This document shows, piece by piece, positions 10,461-21,935 of a DNA stretch of 64,000 nucleotides; position 1 is the first letter of the stretch; each line of letters starts with the position of its first letter. The notes under the pieces were generated by a model. That model saw only the letters and a program-made list of their open reading frames with translations. It made no database searches and was not told the origin of the DNA. The position numbers and the translations under genes were made by a program. The DNA comes from Isoetes taiwanensis (lineage: Eukaryota; Streptophyta; Lycopodiopsida; Isoetales; Isoetaceae): the NCBI GenBank assembly GCA_021234155.1, contig JAJEKV010000006.1, positions 27,619,754 to 27,683,753 on the forward strand, given 5' to 3'.

Positions 10461-10720
10461 TTTGTTGGGGTCATACCTCCAGGAGGTTATGGATGCACGG
10501 ACTCGTTTGTGTCCTACGGGACGGTCTTGAACTGTCCTATGCAATTGTATAGCCTGCCAGCATGCTTATTACTGCTAAGGTTTTTCCCTCGAAAACCCTT
10601 CGGGGCGGGGGTTTTTTAATCCTGTCAGTAATACGCTTGCTGCTTTCTTTTTGTTTGGGTCCCATAGGCCAGTTGGTCTCCGTGGACGCTAAAAACCTAT
10701 TCTATTCTATTCTATTCTTA
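10461..10720 (+). mobile_element. LINE 3' end fragment with TTCTA tail
   Basis: From 'TTTGTTGGGGTCATACC' to the tail it matches the ends of the LINEs at 16975-17240 and 44345-44547. It includes the segment TACTGCTAAGGTTTTTCCC, a GGGGTTTTTTAATCC run, the hairpin CCCATAGGCCAGTTGGTCTC (10661-10680), and CGTGGACGCTAAAAACC followed by TATTC/TTCTA repeats to about 10720. Only the last part of the 3' UTR and a trace of the coding end remain. Confidence 0.88.
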
Positions 10721-10749
10721 TTAGCTAATTAATATTATTAATTAGCTAA
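10721..10749. repeat. Near-perfect AT palindrome next to the LINE tail
   Basis: TTAGCTAATTAATATTATTA followed by ATTAGCTAA reads almost the same on both strands (arms TTAGCTAATTAAT). It directly follows the LINE tail. From here to about 11096 no coding signal is seen. Confidence 0.7.
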
Positions 10750-11096
10750 TTAGGTTAATTAGATTAACTAATCTATAGCTAACATAAGCCACTTTTAATG
10801 TTAGCCCATAATCCCCCTTTATAACCCAAACATACCTGGTGACGTGTCATAGTATTTACGTATAGTGTATAATTACGTGGAACAACACATAGACTCGACG
10901 TAGTTCTTCATGCCTTCTTGATCCAGTCGTCATACCTTTTCTAGGTTGACCCCTTACGGAATGGAAAGAGTTTGTTTGGTGTATATCCATCTTGCATGAT
11001 GTTCACGCGATATTCCCCTTTTTGGCCTACATTTTAAACTTCAAAATGCGGTTGCATCATCGCACATTCTTGTATATTATAGTGGTTCCGGTACCT

Positions 11097-11930
11097 ACAT
11101 GCTTGGCTTTGTTTCTGTGCTCAAATTGGCACTTTTCCAAGCTGTGTGCTAGGGTTTCTGTGGCAACTGGTAGACACTTCCATGGACTGTATCTCTCACA
11201 TCCGGTGTCAGATTTTCATGTGTTTGGGCTTATTGGAAAGATGGTTCAGAGAGCTTTCCAACGGTGTATGATATCTGCATGCTTGTCTTTGTTTCCATGC
11301 TCAAATCTGCACTTTTCCGGGCTGTGTGCTAGGGTTTTTGTGGCAGCCCTTCTTCTTCCTTCTTTGAGAAGTATAGCCCTCGCCTGATGCCGTTGTTGGC
11401 CTTGGCCAAGCGGTGTTGAAAGGTGTGCGTTGTACTCTTATTGAAGGTTACGAGAATGTTTTACTAATTCATACCCTAATTCATGATGGTGTTGTTGATG
11501 AAAGTCCGACACCAATATAGGGATTGGCGTATGTTTTAGTAAGTATTCGATTGGTCTCGCCTTGCGTAATTTTGATCGGTCATATCTCTCACATCCGGTG
11601 TCATATTTTCATGTAATGTTTTGGCTTGTTGGAAAGCTGGTTCAGAGATCTTTCCAACGGTGTATAATACCTGCATGCTTGGCTTTGTTTCTGTGCTCAA
11701 ATTGGCACTTTTCCGGCTGTGTGCTAGGGTTTCGTGGGCAACCCGTAGACACTTCGACAGACTGTATCTCTCACATCCGGTGTCAGATTTTCATGTGCTT
11801 GGGCTTGTTGGAAAGCTGGTTCAGAGAACTTTCCAACAGCATATGATACCTACATGCTTGTCTTTGTTTCAGTGCTCAAATCTGCACTTTTCCGGGCTGT
11901 ATGCTAGGGTTTTTGTGGCAGCCGGTACAC
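11097..11930 (+). repeat. Block of about 180-bp repeats interrupted once
   Basis: Units share TGCTTGGCTTTGTTTCTGTG, GCACTTTTCC, GTGTGCTAGGGTTT, 'TCTCACATCCGGTGTCAGAT' and a GGAAAG...CTTTCCAACGG inverted pair. Units begin near 11097, 11277, 11672 and 11850; the interval 11380-11560 is unrelated sequence. The phrases (CACATCCGGTGTC, TTGGAAAG) resemble untranslated leader or LTR sequence of plant retrotransposons, but the owner element is not identified. The open frames through it follow from the repeat and are not genes. Confidence 0.7.
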
Positions 11931-12599
11931 ACCAGATATCCAGGAGTCTATTAGCCACTTTCCTTTTTTTTGCCCCCTTTCAACCCCTTTGCTCCCAACC
12001 CTAATTTGGGCAATGTTGAGCTAGGCTCCAACATCTACCTGACATTGCCATAGCCCAACCAACTGCCTCTTGGCCTTGCCTTAGCTGTGCCACAACCCGC
12101 ATACCGCCTAGCCCCGCCCAGACACTGATAAGCCCCCCACCATAGCCTACCTAAAACCCCTGTTTTGACCTGCTGTGGCCCAAGTCATACCCCAAGTCAT
12201 GGCCACAGACACGCCCCGTGTGGACCCACACTTGGTTGGTGAGATACCTCGCACCACACCAACCCATCCCGGAAGGCCCAAACACACCAACCACCTGGCT
12301 GACCCCACGCAGCAGAGCCCTCTCCTGGGAAGACCATGAAGCTGGGCCACCAAGGAAGAGGCCTGGGCAGAGGGAGAGACGTCTTCCATGAAGAGGGGAG
12401 GCCTCGGCAAGGCCTGGCCGGACCCGGCTGCGGCCACACAAAGCAATCCGGGCGGTCAACCTTGGAGCCGCATCCAAAGCGAGGGTTGAGGCCAACAGTG
12501 CATGCCTTGCATGCCTCCCGACAGAGGTGGAGAACATAACATCTCGGATGTTGCGCAGGTAGTTGGTGCCAGAAAAACGACGAATCACAGAATTGGAGG
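11931..12599. other. GC-rich non-coding lead-in to the large LINE
   Basis: Composition rises sharply in G+C from about 12000. The segment lies upstream of LINE ORF1-like sequence and may be its 5' UTR or promoter region. Long minus-strand frames at 12151-12687 are antisense to GC-rich sequence and have no recognisable domain. Confidence 0.35.
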
Positions 12600-13779
12600 A
12601 TCGCGTACGATAGGCAGATGATAGCATCCACTTGCTACAATTTGACAGACAAAGAATACCAGGGAGCTTGCAGATATGAGGGGGCATGTAGACACCGTGT
12701 TGGCAGCTATGGAAGCTGGGATGCAGGACAGGAACCGGGTAGAGCAGGAGACACTCGTAACCCTGTCTCGGATCCAGGCCGAGGTTGGGGAGGCTAAGGC
12801 CACGGCACGAGGAGCACAGGCCCTCCCCTCTGTCGGAGGAGGCTCACGGAGGTCAGCCACGTGAGACAAGGAGTCCAGCCGCTTTGGAAGCTATAGCCGC
12901 GTAATCGAAGCGCCCGAGTAAGGATTTAGCACGAGATCGGGGGAGCTGGCTGTGAGCTTAGGCGGCCGTTGCCCAGCAAAGGCAAGGGCCTCCGTGCCGG
13001 AGCACATGAGCAACTCGCCATTGCATGCGGAGATGGCAAGACATGACAACGTCCTTGCAAGAGGCCGAGCTCCGCACTTCGGAGAACGTGAAACCACGCG
13101 AAAAGAACACACCAACCCCGAAACCCACCAACCTACGCTGGCGTCCAACCTACAACACTGCCGCGGACATATCGAGATCACGCCCGGCCGCCACCACCCA
13201 GGGAGCGCCGCCACGGCCTATGCCTCACCCACCTCAACCAACACACGGTGCGGCCCCCGCCAACTCCGTGAACAGAGCGCAGGAGCCGCAATGTGGTAGT
13301 CGAGAGGCCCGACGGAGGAGTCGGGAGAACATCTCACTTCCCACTCGCATTACGATCTTGGACGGATGATGTTCCCAAGACTGCGACCATTGGAAAGACG
13401 AGTCATCATGGAATTCACGCCTTGATCGCCCCGAAAGTGGTCATCTTCACGCTTGAGAGCGTGCGAGCAGGTGGCCATCTGCGTCGAGGGCGGTTGAAGG
13501 GCACGGGCTCATGCGTTGGCCGGGACTTGACCCTAGCACAACAAGAGACCCGAAGCCACCGGCCAAAGTCGGGGGCCGCCAGGACATGGAGGGGCAAGGG
13601 GCTGGTCCGGGGAAGGATGCGGAATTCGTGCGACCAAACAGGATGCAGGCACTCCAGCCCCTCGAGTCCCCTTCGAAGGGGCCCCACCAAGAGCATCCAC
13701 ATCCAGCTCCCCTCGAACCACCACTACCACGGACCACTGAAGTGGCGATGCATGCCACTAAATAGGGATCGTGCCTCGG

Positions 13780-14500
13780 CGTGGTATCCCGGAATTGCCG
13801 TGGCTTTCCATGGCGAGAGGGGACAGTCTCAATTCGTCGCCATGGACATGGACCTTATCTTCCCTCATGGAAACATGGGAACATCTTTAGTCACAAGCTA
13901 CCTGATTTGCTAGGATACCAATGCTACTCCGTCTTCAATGAGTGCACCGGGAACGAGGACACCTGAGGAATTGGCGTGTTACTACGGGCGGCCTTGACCC
14001 AATCGGTCTCCCCAGGCAAGGCGTGCCAGGGCTAAATGTATACCTGTGGGTACGAAAGTGCGAGAATCGGCGATGGCAGCCCTCTTTGTGGCGCTTGCTA
14101 CTTCCCACATGCCGAGAGCAACTTTTACCACACGCCTTGGTGAGAGCCCTATGTCGATCTATATGATGACATACAACAGTCCTGCATAATTGGGCAAGGT
14201 CATGTTGCTTGGAGATTTCAATCGCCGCGCCTGGGCGAGAAGAACATCCCAAAATTCGCACCTCTAGCCGAGGATGTGTTGCAAATGGACCCCCGCAGAG
14301 ATGGTTTGGCCAAGGGCGTCCGATGACCTTGAGTGACACCTGCATGGCCGGGCACCGCCGCTGTCGGGCGCATCTTTGACCTGGTCATTTGCAATGGGTC
14401 GGCATAGTGGCCGCCCTCCGGCCGCTTCACTTGTAGACGGAGAACCGTGGGAGCTGGTACGGTGTGATGGATTACGTGCTAGCAGACGAGCAATGCCTAC
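13780..14500 (+). pseudogene. LINE AP-type endonuclease remnant
   Basis: The remnant starts with 'VSRNCRGFPW' (family 'WNCRG'), and has 'LLGDFNRRAW' near 14206 (catalytic GDFN) and 'MDYVLADEQC' near 14468 (the IDYVL strand before SDH). The pieces are in at least two frames. In intact elements this domain nicks the target DNA to prime reverse transcription. No intact frame exceeds 70 codons here, so no active enzyme is made. Confidence 0.7.
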
Positions 14501-14879
14501 ACTTGATCACTTTCGCTTGATCGGGACAGGTGGCCGATGAGGAAGTAGACTCGACCATCACCCTTTTCTTGCGCATAGATTGGCGGAGCCAACCGAAAGC
14601 ACCCATTGCCCCAACACCCCATGTACCACTCGGTTGCGCTCGGACTATGATCATGCGGCGGTCTATGCGAGGATGCTTGAGCATGAGCTGCCGAAGTGCC
14701 GCAGCCTCCCACACTTCAACAGCGACGCTCCACCGAACCAGCCCTCTTCGAGGGTAGGGGACGATGCTTTGGGAGAGGCCGCCTCGGCGATCCACACGGG
14801 GCGAACCACCTTCCCCGCAATCACCGGGGTTCGATGATCCTAATGTCGGGAGCTGAAACGATGGCTCCGCCAAGTCTTT

Positions 14880-16300
14880 GGACTCCACCATTCGCCCCCA
14901 GCAGCCGTCCGTCAATACCTCCTTCCTCAAGACCAAGAAAGCCAGGTACCTTGCGGAGCACCAGCAACAAATGTTTGGTCTACTAGACCGCCACCCTAGG
15001 ACCTTCTGGAGAAAGGTCTTGAGTAAGCCCTGCACAACCCACGAGGAAATATTACCCCGAACAATGGGTGACATACTTGCAAAGCATTTGTATGACCCAA
15101 TGGGAAGCCGGGCACCAAGTACCTCCGCCGTGCCTAGCACCGGGTCATTCAAGGGGATGTTATAATGGGCCTGCAACACCTCGCTAACGGAAGGCAGCAG
15201 ATTTGTATGGTACGCAGACAGAGCTTCTCAAGTGGGTCGGGCCCCCAATGGTGCCGGTTCTCACAAAGACTCTTCAACAGGGCATTGCAAGAAGGTTCCC
15301 CCGACCGGACTACCGGTAGAGTTGTGCCCATATACAAAGCGGGGACCCCACAGCCCACCAACTATCGCACTTCCATTATGGTCGGGCCGCCTTTGCCAAG
15401 TTGCTTGCCGGGATTCTTGAGAGCAGCCGACCGACACTTTGGGCGAGGGATGGAGAAGTGTGAGCTCTCCGCAGGCAAAGGCTTCCGCCCGGCATTCTAC
15501 TATTGACCATATCTTCACTCAGGAACACTCATAGAGGATAGCCTAATCAACGCCGTAATATGTATTGTTGCTTTGTGGATTTCGCAAAGGCTTTTGACAC
15601 GCTGCCCTCTGATAAGTTGTGGGACGATTGAGACAGCTAGGGACCCCTCACCGACTTGCGTAATGCTATATACGCACTATAATGAGGCTTGCTCCGGCCG
15701 CCTCACACCTTTGGGGGGAGCCTGTTGTTAGTAGCATTAGGTGCGCCGGGCTGCCCTCTATCCCCGACTCTTCGGCTTGTACATTGACCAGCTAGAAGAA
15801 TGGCTAGCCGAAAGGAGGGAGGCGCTGATGCACCACATAATCCGCAACTCATATATGCCGATGATGTTGACCTGCCGCGATATATCCTGTGAGGACATGC
15901 AACGCCACCGATGCTTTGGACACTTTCTCGCCAATTCACCGACATGAGAGTTAACTTGGCCAAGACAAGGGTGCCGTTGGTCCCATCATCCCGGCACCCA
16001 CGCCTTCCCTCATTCACTTACTTACCGCGTGTAGTGGAGGTGGCTCGATCTTTATAAGTATTTGGGCATTGAGTTTTCTACTACCACACACCGATGCATC
16101 CATCGTTTACGGGTCACCGCAGTCGGAAAGCCCCAGATGCAATGCAAAACAACAAATACAAGGCGTAGTCAGATGCATGGGGTCACCAAAGCACACTTGT
16201 TCGTGGCCTTGGTTGAACCGATCCTCCTATGGGGCAGAAGTGTGGGGCCGCTGATATCCCTCACCACTTGGAATGATCTAGAGCAGTACGTATAGGCCTT
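14880..16300 (+). pseudogene. LINE reverse transcriptase remnant
   Basis: The linker 'TKKARYLAEHQQQMF' (about 14930-14975) and 'RTFWRKVLSKP' match the 48.2-kb fragment. The palm is recognisable as 'MYCCFVDFAKAFDTLP' (15558-15605, catalytic Asp), 'GCPLSPTL' (about 15752) and 'QLIYADDVDL' (about 15847-15873, catalytic Asp pair). The connection region near 16190-16300 ('LVEPILLWG') follows. The frame shifts many times. Downstream, 'DEARLPNLALALGDGPK' (about 16430) matches the LINE at 43.9 kb. Confidence 0.75.
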
Positions 16301-17240
16301 CTTGGCCCGGCACCGGGAGTGAAGTCCACGGTCCCATATCGATCTTGCTCCAGAGACAGTGCTTCCTTCCATTACAGAGGGTGCTACCGAACGCCACATT
16401 ATTTACTTCCGTAAGGTGGTGGCTATGGATGAAGCCCGGCTGCCCAACCTTGCTTTGGCGTTGGGCGATGGGCCCAAGAATCCACTCAAAGCCCGCCGGA
16501 AAGACAAGCAAGCCCGGTGGTTCTCGTTATGGAATGTGCGTGCACAACGATGTGGACCGCTGCATATACCGAAGGAACGCTACGCCTTGAAGCAAAGATT
16601 TGGATGCTTGCTTTATGGCCAAGCTTTGGGATGCTGAGGCCCCGCTACATGTCAAGGTGGCAAATTATCGACAAATGTGGTAATCCCATGCTCACAAGGC
16701 TCCCACCCACTACACCGCACCCATCTACCCATGAAAAGCGCAGGTGATTGCTTCCATTCAAGACAGTGCACACCACCTCCGCATTGAGACAGGGAGATGG
16801 ATTCGAGCCGCGCGAGGACAGAGTCCGCCGCTGCCGCCACCGTGGCGCCATTGAGGATGAAAGTCACGCCCTCCGCACCTGTCCGGCGCACCCAAAGATA
16901 TCCGGCCTCGGTATGCTCGCTTAGTTGTGCCCCATTAGGCCTTGCATGAGCTACCGAGCACGGCCTCGTGTAGGCTTGTTGGGATCAGACTCGGGAGGTA
17001 ATGGATACGCCGACTCGCTTATGCCCCCCGTCCGACATTAACCTCACCGCATTTGTGATTATGTATATAATCGGTAAGATGTCATCCTTATTGCTACTAA
17101 GGTTTTTCCCAAAACCCTTCTCGGGGGGTTTTTAATCCTCGGTAGTAATACGCTGCTTCTCTCTTTCTTTGTACTTGGGTCCCATAGGCCGCTTGGTCTC
17201 CGTGGACGATAAAATCATATTCTATTCTATTCTATTCTTG

Positions 17241-17554
17241 TATGGTTTTTGTTCTTGTTTTCGGTTGCACTCAGTTTTCTTCATGCATTCCTCATCTTGG
17301 CATTGACTCCATCCTCGCTAACTCTGTGGCATTCGTCTACTGGCGTTCTCAATTGCCTACTCTCTGCCTTGCCTTTTTTGGTAGTCTTTTTGTTCCTCCC
17401 AACAAGTGCTAAGTTGGATTCATTTTTTGCTATCATTTGCCCTGACTTGACAACCCCCTACCAACCCCTTCTTTTGTTAGCAATCATTCGTCCCTATCTG
17501 TCCACATTGTTTTTTCTCTCGCTGCTTCTGACCCTCTTCTTACTGATGCTGCCT
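17241..17554. other. Pyrimidine-rich spacer after the LINE tail
   Basis: Open on the plus strand for 114 codons from 17249, but the sequence is Leu/Ser/Phe-rich with no domain. It may belong to the DIRS-like remnant that follows on the other strand; no recombinase motif was found. Confidence 0.3.
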
Positions 17555-18560
17555 TCATCATGCCCTCTCATCCTGAGGGTCTATGCTGGCTAAGAAAAGC
17601 AAGGAGGTCTTAAAGTTCACAAGAAGTAGAGGACAATAATTTATCAAAAGTTGAAAGGCGACCCAAAACATTGGAGCAGGAACTGGCATCATGTAACCAC
17701 ACTCCCCAACTGGAACTACTAGCATCATAACATAAGGATTTATAAGGAGCAATAGGTTCCCAAAGGTATGCAGAGTTCAAAATATCAAACCAATTTAATC
17801 AAGCACGAATCTCGATATGCACGAGGGAGATAAGAGGAAGATGACGAGCCCACGAAGAAATGGATGCATTTAAAGAAAACAAATGAAAGGAGAGCAACCT
17901 AACGAACGGGCCAAACACTAAGCGAAAAAGTTCGACATGCCCATGAAAGAGGCCAGGCTACGAGCATGAACATGCGAGCAAGACAGCAACTTAGAGACTA
18001 AAGCGGTAAACTTTTCTTTTCTAGAAGAAGCAATAGAGAGAAAATCTGTGGACGTATTCAAGACAAAGCCCAGAAACTTAGCTTCATAGGATGGTCAAAA
18101 GTTGGCATTTATGAAGAGCTAAATAAACCTTGCATCCTCAAAGTCATGCAAAATAAAAGACTGAGACGGAGAAAAAGCAGCAACACAAACTGCATAGAGA
18201 AGATCATCAAAGTAAGGCGAGCATCGATAGCCCAAGGATCGTCACCTGCGAACCAATTGATGCATGAGTTTGGCATCAGACTTTAGAGTAGCACGATCAA
18301 ATTCAGAAATCTCACCTAATTGAGCATAGAGGTCGAATGGAAGGGATGTGAACATATAAAAACGGCCTTCAAATTCAAAGCATAAGAAAGTCCAAAAGTC
18401 AGGGTGAATGTGAACATGATGATAACCCGAATGTAAATCAATGGTGAAAAGCAGATCACCTCTGGGCATAATAGAAGGCCCAAAACCCAAAAGGGTGAGG
18501 TTTTCATCTGGGGGATAAGCTCCCTTCTTAAGGATACATCAATATATAGCATGTTTTCTA
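17555..18560 (-). pseudogene. DIRS-like reverse transcriptase and RNase H remnant
   Basis: From 18560 downward the sequence reads 'KKGAYPPDENLTLLGFGP' then 'RGDLLFTIDLHSGYHHVHIH' and 'FYMFTSLPFDL'. This matches the RT core of DIRS/Ngaro-type elements (GD..F..DL..GYHH..IH, with LPFGL), not Ty1/Ty3 or LINE RTs. After a frame change 'YFDDLLYAV' stands at the catalytic box. Further on come 'EAKFLGFVLNT' and 'HARSLASFMGMSNFF', the DIRS thumb/connection pattern. Near 17700-17736 'CYDASSSSWGVWLHD' is the RNase H DAS-x-x-x-WG motif of the same group. Several stops and frame changes make it inactive. DIRS elements usually carry a tyrosine recombinase; none is visible here. Confidence 0.65.
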
Positions 18561-18599
18561 TGTTTTCTATTTATGGATATGCCTACTAGGGCCATAGCG

Positions 18600-18720
18600 T
18601 GTTTTCTGTAAAATGGCCCTTGTGAGCATCTCCATAAACAGAAACATGCTTACATACAATCTCTAAGAAAGAAGCTTATCCTTGGAATGAAAACCTCGCC
18701 CTTTCAGATTTTCGAGGAAA
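18600..18720 (+). repeat. Inverted scrap of the DIRS-like RT start plus a shared 40-bp segment
   Basis: On the plus strand, 18668-18700 (AAGAAGCTTATCCTTGG then AATGAAAACCTCGCCC) matches the minus strand of 18490-18540, so the region is partly an inverted duplication. AAAATGGCCCTTGTGAGCAT followed by CTCCATAAACAGAAACATG at 18612-18652 recurs at about 19617-19655. Confidence 0.55.
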
Positions 18721-19089
18721 TCCTAACGATAAACAACTATCTAAGAGATCTAATACACAACTGAAAAGGAAAAGAACCCTCATGCCTACAGGCCTTCTTG
18801 AGTTTACAAATAAGTTATAGAAGAAAATCCACATGTCGGCGTGAGCTGCTAACTATGCAGGAACGTGTTTGAAAGCAACATCTTCTTAGCTATTCAAGAA
18901 CATGATTGAAAGCATCATCTTCACAACATTAATCGTAAACACGACCGCATCATCCTGCAAAACAAAGACACGGGTAACACAAGGCCCCCGGTGCACTAGC
19001 ACCAAAGGCTACCAATGCAACTATCATTGCCAACAACTCTCGATAGCTAAGCAGGCTTCAATACCACCAACACAGATAAAACCAAGACA

Positions 19090-19310
19090 GTCCAAGTCAC
19101 GTATCAATATAAGCCATCAAGGCTCTATATCTATATACCAGCCATGGCTTTAAAGCCATAAAACAAGCTACCAAAGCTCTATAAGCATAAACCAACAGTC
19201 ACATATCAACATAAGCCACCAAGGCTTTATAACCATAAACCAAAAGTTACATCACATACCAACAATAAGCCACCAAGGCTCTATACCATAAACCAATAGA
19301 TCATACCAAT
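19090..19310 (+). repeat. Degenerate minisatellite of about 50-60 bp
   Basis: Four or more imperfect units share ATAAGCCACCAAGGCTCTAT and CATAAACCAA, separated by variable spacers. No coding potential. Confidence 0.6.
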
Positions 19311-19405
19311 AACTAAGGCAGCATACTAACAAGGTCAAATGGGATAATTAGAGAGAATAGTCTATGTGTCAGCAAATAAAGGGCAAAATGAGGGAGGGAT
19401 GGTGG

Positions 19406-19597
19406 GTGGAAAGTGAGCTAAGGAAAAAATTTAGAATGGAGATGCGCACAGAAGCGTTGATGTGGGAAAACTAAATGCCAAGCTACAAATAGGGCGTGAG
19501 CTTGGCAGTTCCTAACTATTCAGGACACTTGTCACCAAGCTCTAGAAGTCCATTTACCATCTATTTATTGAAAACGAAGGTAAATTTGACTTCTAGA
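19406..19597 (+). repeat. Dispersed ~185-bp repeat with inverted-repeat structure (copy 1)
   Basis: It matches 40315-40500 in the same orientation at about 90 percent by eye. It holds two hairpins: CCAAGCT/AGCTTGG arms (about 19477-19507), and an 18-bp stem with arms TCTAGAAGTCCATTTACC and GGTAAATTTGACTTCTAGA (19541-19597). No coding frame. It may be a MITE-like or LTR-derived piece. Confidence 0.7.
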
Positions 19598-19829
19598 GCC
19601 ATAGAGACAAGGTGGACAAAATGGCCCTTGTGGGCATCTCTATAAACAGAAACATGATGACGAAGAGGCAGAGAGCAAGAGAATACAACTCTGAGATCTT
19701 CGGTATGGTATCTATGGAAAAGATTTTGAGATAATAGAAGGAGAGAGCAAAACGGATACATTACAAACATGCCTAGGAGATATAACAATGCATATGTAAT
19801 GACTTTATAAAGGTATGGGAAGGAATACA

Positions 19830-19970
19830 ATAGAATAGAATAGAATAGTTTTTTTTAACGTCCACGGAGACCAATAGGTCATGGGACCCATACAATCATA
19901 ACAACTAGGATTACAAAACCCCTGCCTCGAAAGGTTTTCAAGGGAAAAACCTTTGCAGTAATGATGATAC
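19830..19970 (-). mobile_element. LINE 3' tail fragment (TTCTA tail), minus orientation
   Basis: The complement of the conserved LINE 3' end: AATAGAATAGAATAG tail, then AACGTCCACGGAGACCAATA, CATGGGACCC, and AACCTTTGCAGTAATGATG. The hairpin arms differ from the other copies but still pair. Only about 140 bp remain. Confidence 0.85.
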
Positions 19971-21799
19971 TAGACAAGCGGAGATAATGACTACTGAGGG
20001 CTCAGTAATTGCAGACGTTTATCTAGAACCTCAAGTATGTATAATGACAAGTCATGCACAGATGGTGCTCTGAGAAGTTGTGGAAAAAAAAAACGTATAC
20101 TTATAGGACATGGTTTTAACGAATTCACCAAAGAAATAACCACACCTCGTAGCTAATGTCAACCATCATAGAACTATTGCTAGCAAACAAAGGTTGAGGC
20201 ACAAAAAGGTTGGAAGACAATAAAGAATGATGATCTGGTTAGCAAAAAAAAATAAATAGACAAAATGAGATAAGGCTAAGCTATTTGGTGGGACAAGCAA
20301 AGACCATGCAAAGAGGAGAGATGCGTGATAAAAGAAGAAGGAAAGATGCAAAAGAAATGACACATAGCTAGGAGGTAATCTCCATGAAACCAATGTAGTT
20401 TTTTTTATGGCTACTGATGATAGCACCATATTGCACTACAACATCATAATATCTACAACCAATTATCCCACAAGTATCGAACCACAAGTATCGAACCATC
20501 ATTAGCACAAACCACAAGGCAACCATAATTCATAGCCAATCAAGCACAAGTATCTGTGAGCTATAAAGAATTGTGTAGAAAGCAAACAAAGGTGAGGAAG
20601 TGCATTATGAGTGCATTTCAAGGTGTGGGACACATCAATTGTAGAGGAGAAACATATAAAAGGTAACCACAATGTGGATATGAAAGATGTTGAAGAAATA
20701 ATGTCGTTGCAATAAGGCAATGTATCAAAGAGGGTATCAACAAAGATCCAGCAACCACAGACTTGAACAAATATAAAGCAAAATAGTTGATGTGTCAGAG
20801 TTAGGAGAAGTAAATGATGCAGCAGAATGGCTAAAAAAGGCACATGTAGACAGTTAATCAAATATCAATATACCTTCCCCAATGGCTATTCATGAGATAG
20901 CACCACATATTGAACCACATCAATATACGGCCTAGATACTGATGGCAACCAATATCCACCAAATCTTAAACTATGATTTTAAACAATTACTAGAGATATA
21001 AAGGGAACCATAATTCCTAGGATGGGTCCTATGAGACAAACAAGTTAGTGAAGTGGTATTCTCATTGAGCTCTTTGAAAAAATCTTCGAGTACATATGAC
21101 CCCCCTATTAGGGGGTAAAATTTGAGAAACTTGAAAATTTTATATGCTCCGAAACTAGACAATTATCGAGAGCAAGATGAATTATAGAGTGCCAGAATAG
21201 AGGGTGATTTTTTCGCTACTTGGTATAAGCAAAGGTAAGAACCCGTGCCCGCTCCTCATCGGGATACAAAACCCCGTCCATATGACAAATGACCACCAAT
21301 GTTCTAGAAGACTACTACTAGCATACATCTGCCGAGAAAAAAGTTGAAAATACAACATGAAGGCGCTGACAGCTGAGCCAGCTGCAAGAAAGAACCTGCA
21401 ATGGAAAGAATGCAAAGGAGAATGACCCGTTAGAAGGTTAGTAGCTTCAAGCCTGGACACGTGCCAAAGCACAAATATCAAAAATATAATAGCACTCGGA
21501 GGCTCCAGGGCCACGCCGAGGAAGAAACAATAGCCGACCAATCGGGACCGTCCGCAGAAAAAACCATAGCGGGAAAAAAAAAAAAAAAAAAAAAAAACAA
21601 CCATCCGATTAGTGCTACCTCTGAGGCTACAAAGGCCACCGAGAGGAAATGAATAACAAAATTGTCTCTGAGGCTACCACACCAATGCAGAAAAGGAAAC
21701 TATGGAGAAAAACTGAAGGCTACAGAGCCACAACATCAAAGACACAAGAGGGAGGAGCGGGAGGGAAACTTGAGGAGCCAAAGAAGAGAAAATAGAAAA
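19971..21799. other. A-rich non-coding stretch
   Basis: No host gene is recognised. A minus frame at 21182-21604 has 'HWWSFVIWTGFCIPMRSG', weakly like the segment before RT in DIRS polyproteins. It is interrupted by a 27-base A run at 21571-21597. The 35-bp sequence ATTCCTAGGATGGGTCCTAT followed by GAGACAAACAAGTT at 21013-21047 recurs at 21931-21956. Confidence 0.35.
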
Positions 21800-21935
21800 G
21801 GGGAGCTCAAGAGAACGCCGATGAGTGGAAATGAGACGAGAGGATGAATAAATAGGACATGTGAAGAAAGGCGTTCCCATCCAAGGAATGTCGGTTCTAT
21901 TGCTGTCGCAATAGAACCGTGGCATTCCTAGGATG
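21800..21935 (+). repeat. Hairpin-ended repeat, copy 1
   Basis: Starting at GAGCTCAAGAGAACG and ending in GTGGCATT, it matches 27985-28116. The end is an imperfect palindrome: left arm GGAATGTCGGTTCTATTGC, loop TGTC, right arm GCAATAGAACCGTGGCATTCC (about 21888-21931). The inner 11-12 bp pair perfectly. Confidence 0.8.

Larger units (their letters stand above)
12600..17240 (+). mobile_element. Nearly full-length but heavily broken GC-rich LINE
   Basis: The order ORF1, endonuclease, RT, zinc-knuckle, 3' UTR, tail can be followed through all three frames. ORF1-like sequence at 12676-13760 starts with a likely coiled coil ('LAAMEAGMQDRNRVEQ'). The endonuclease is at 13780-14500, RT at 14880-16300, and the C-terminal region at 16340-16920. 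The 3' end at 16975-17240 has the hairpin CCCATAGGCCGCTTGGTCTC (17181-17200) and a TATTC tail. Stops and frame changes occur every 100-200 bp, many from small deletions. It differs from its AT-rich surroundings in base composition, as does the 30-35 kb copy. It is a dead element. Confidence 0.85.

Noticed and set aside
12151-12687. Overlapping minus-strand frames of 99-178 codons
   Set aside because: Antisense to the GC-rich LINE lead-in; long frames are expected where stop codons are rare, and no domain is seen.
13293-13913. 206-codon plus-strand frame in the broken LINE
   Set aside because: It crosses ORF1 and endonuclease remnants in mixed frames; treated as part of the dead element.
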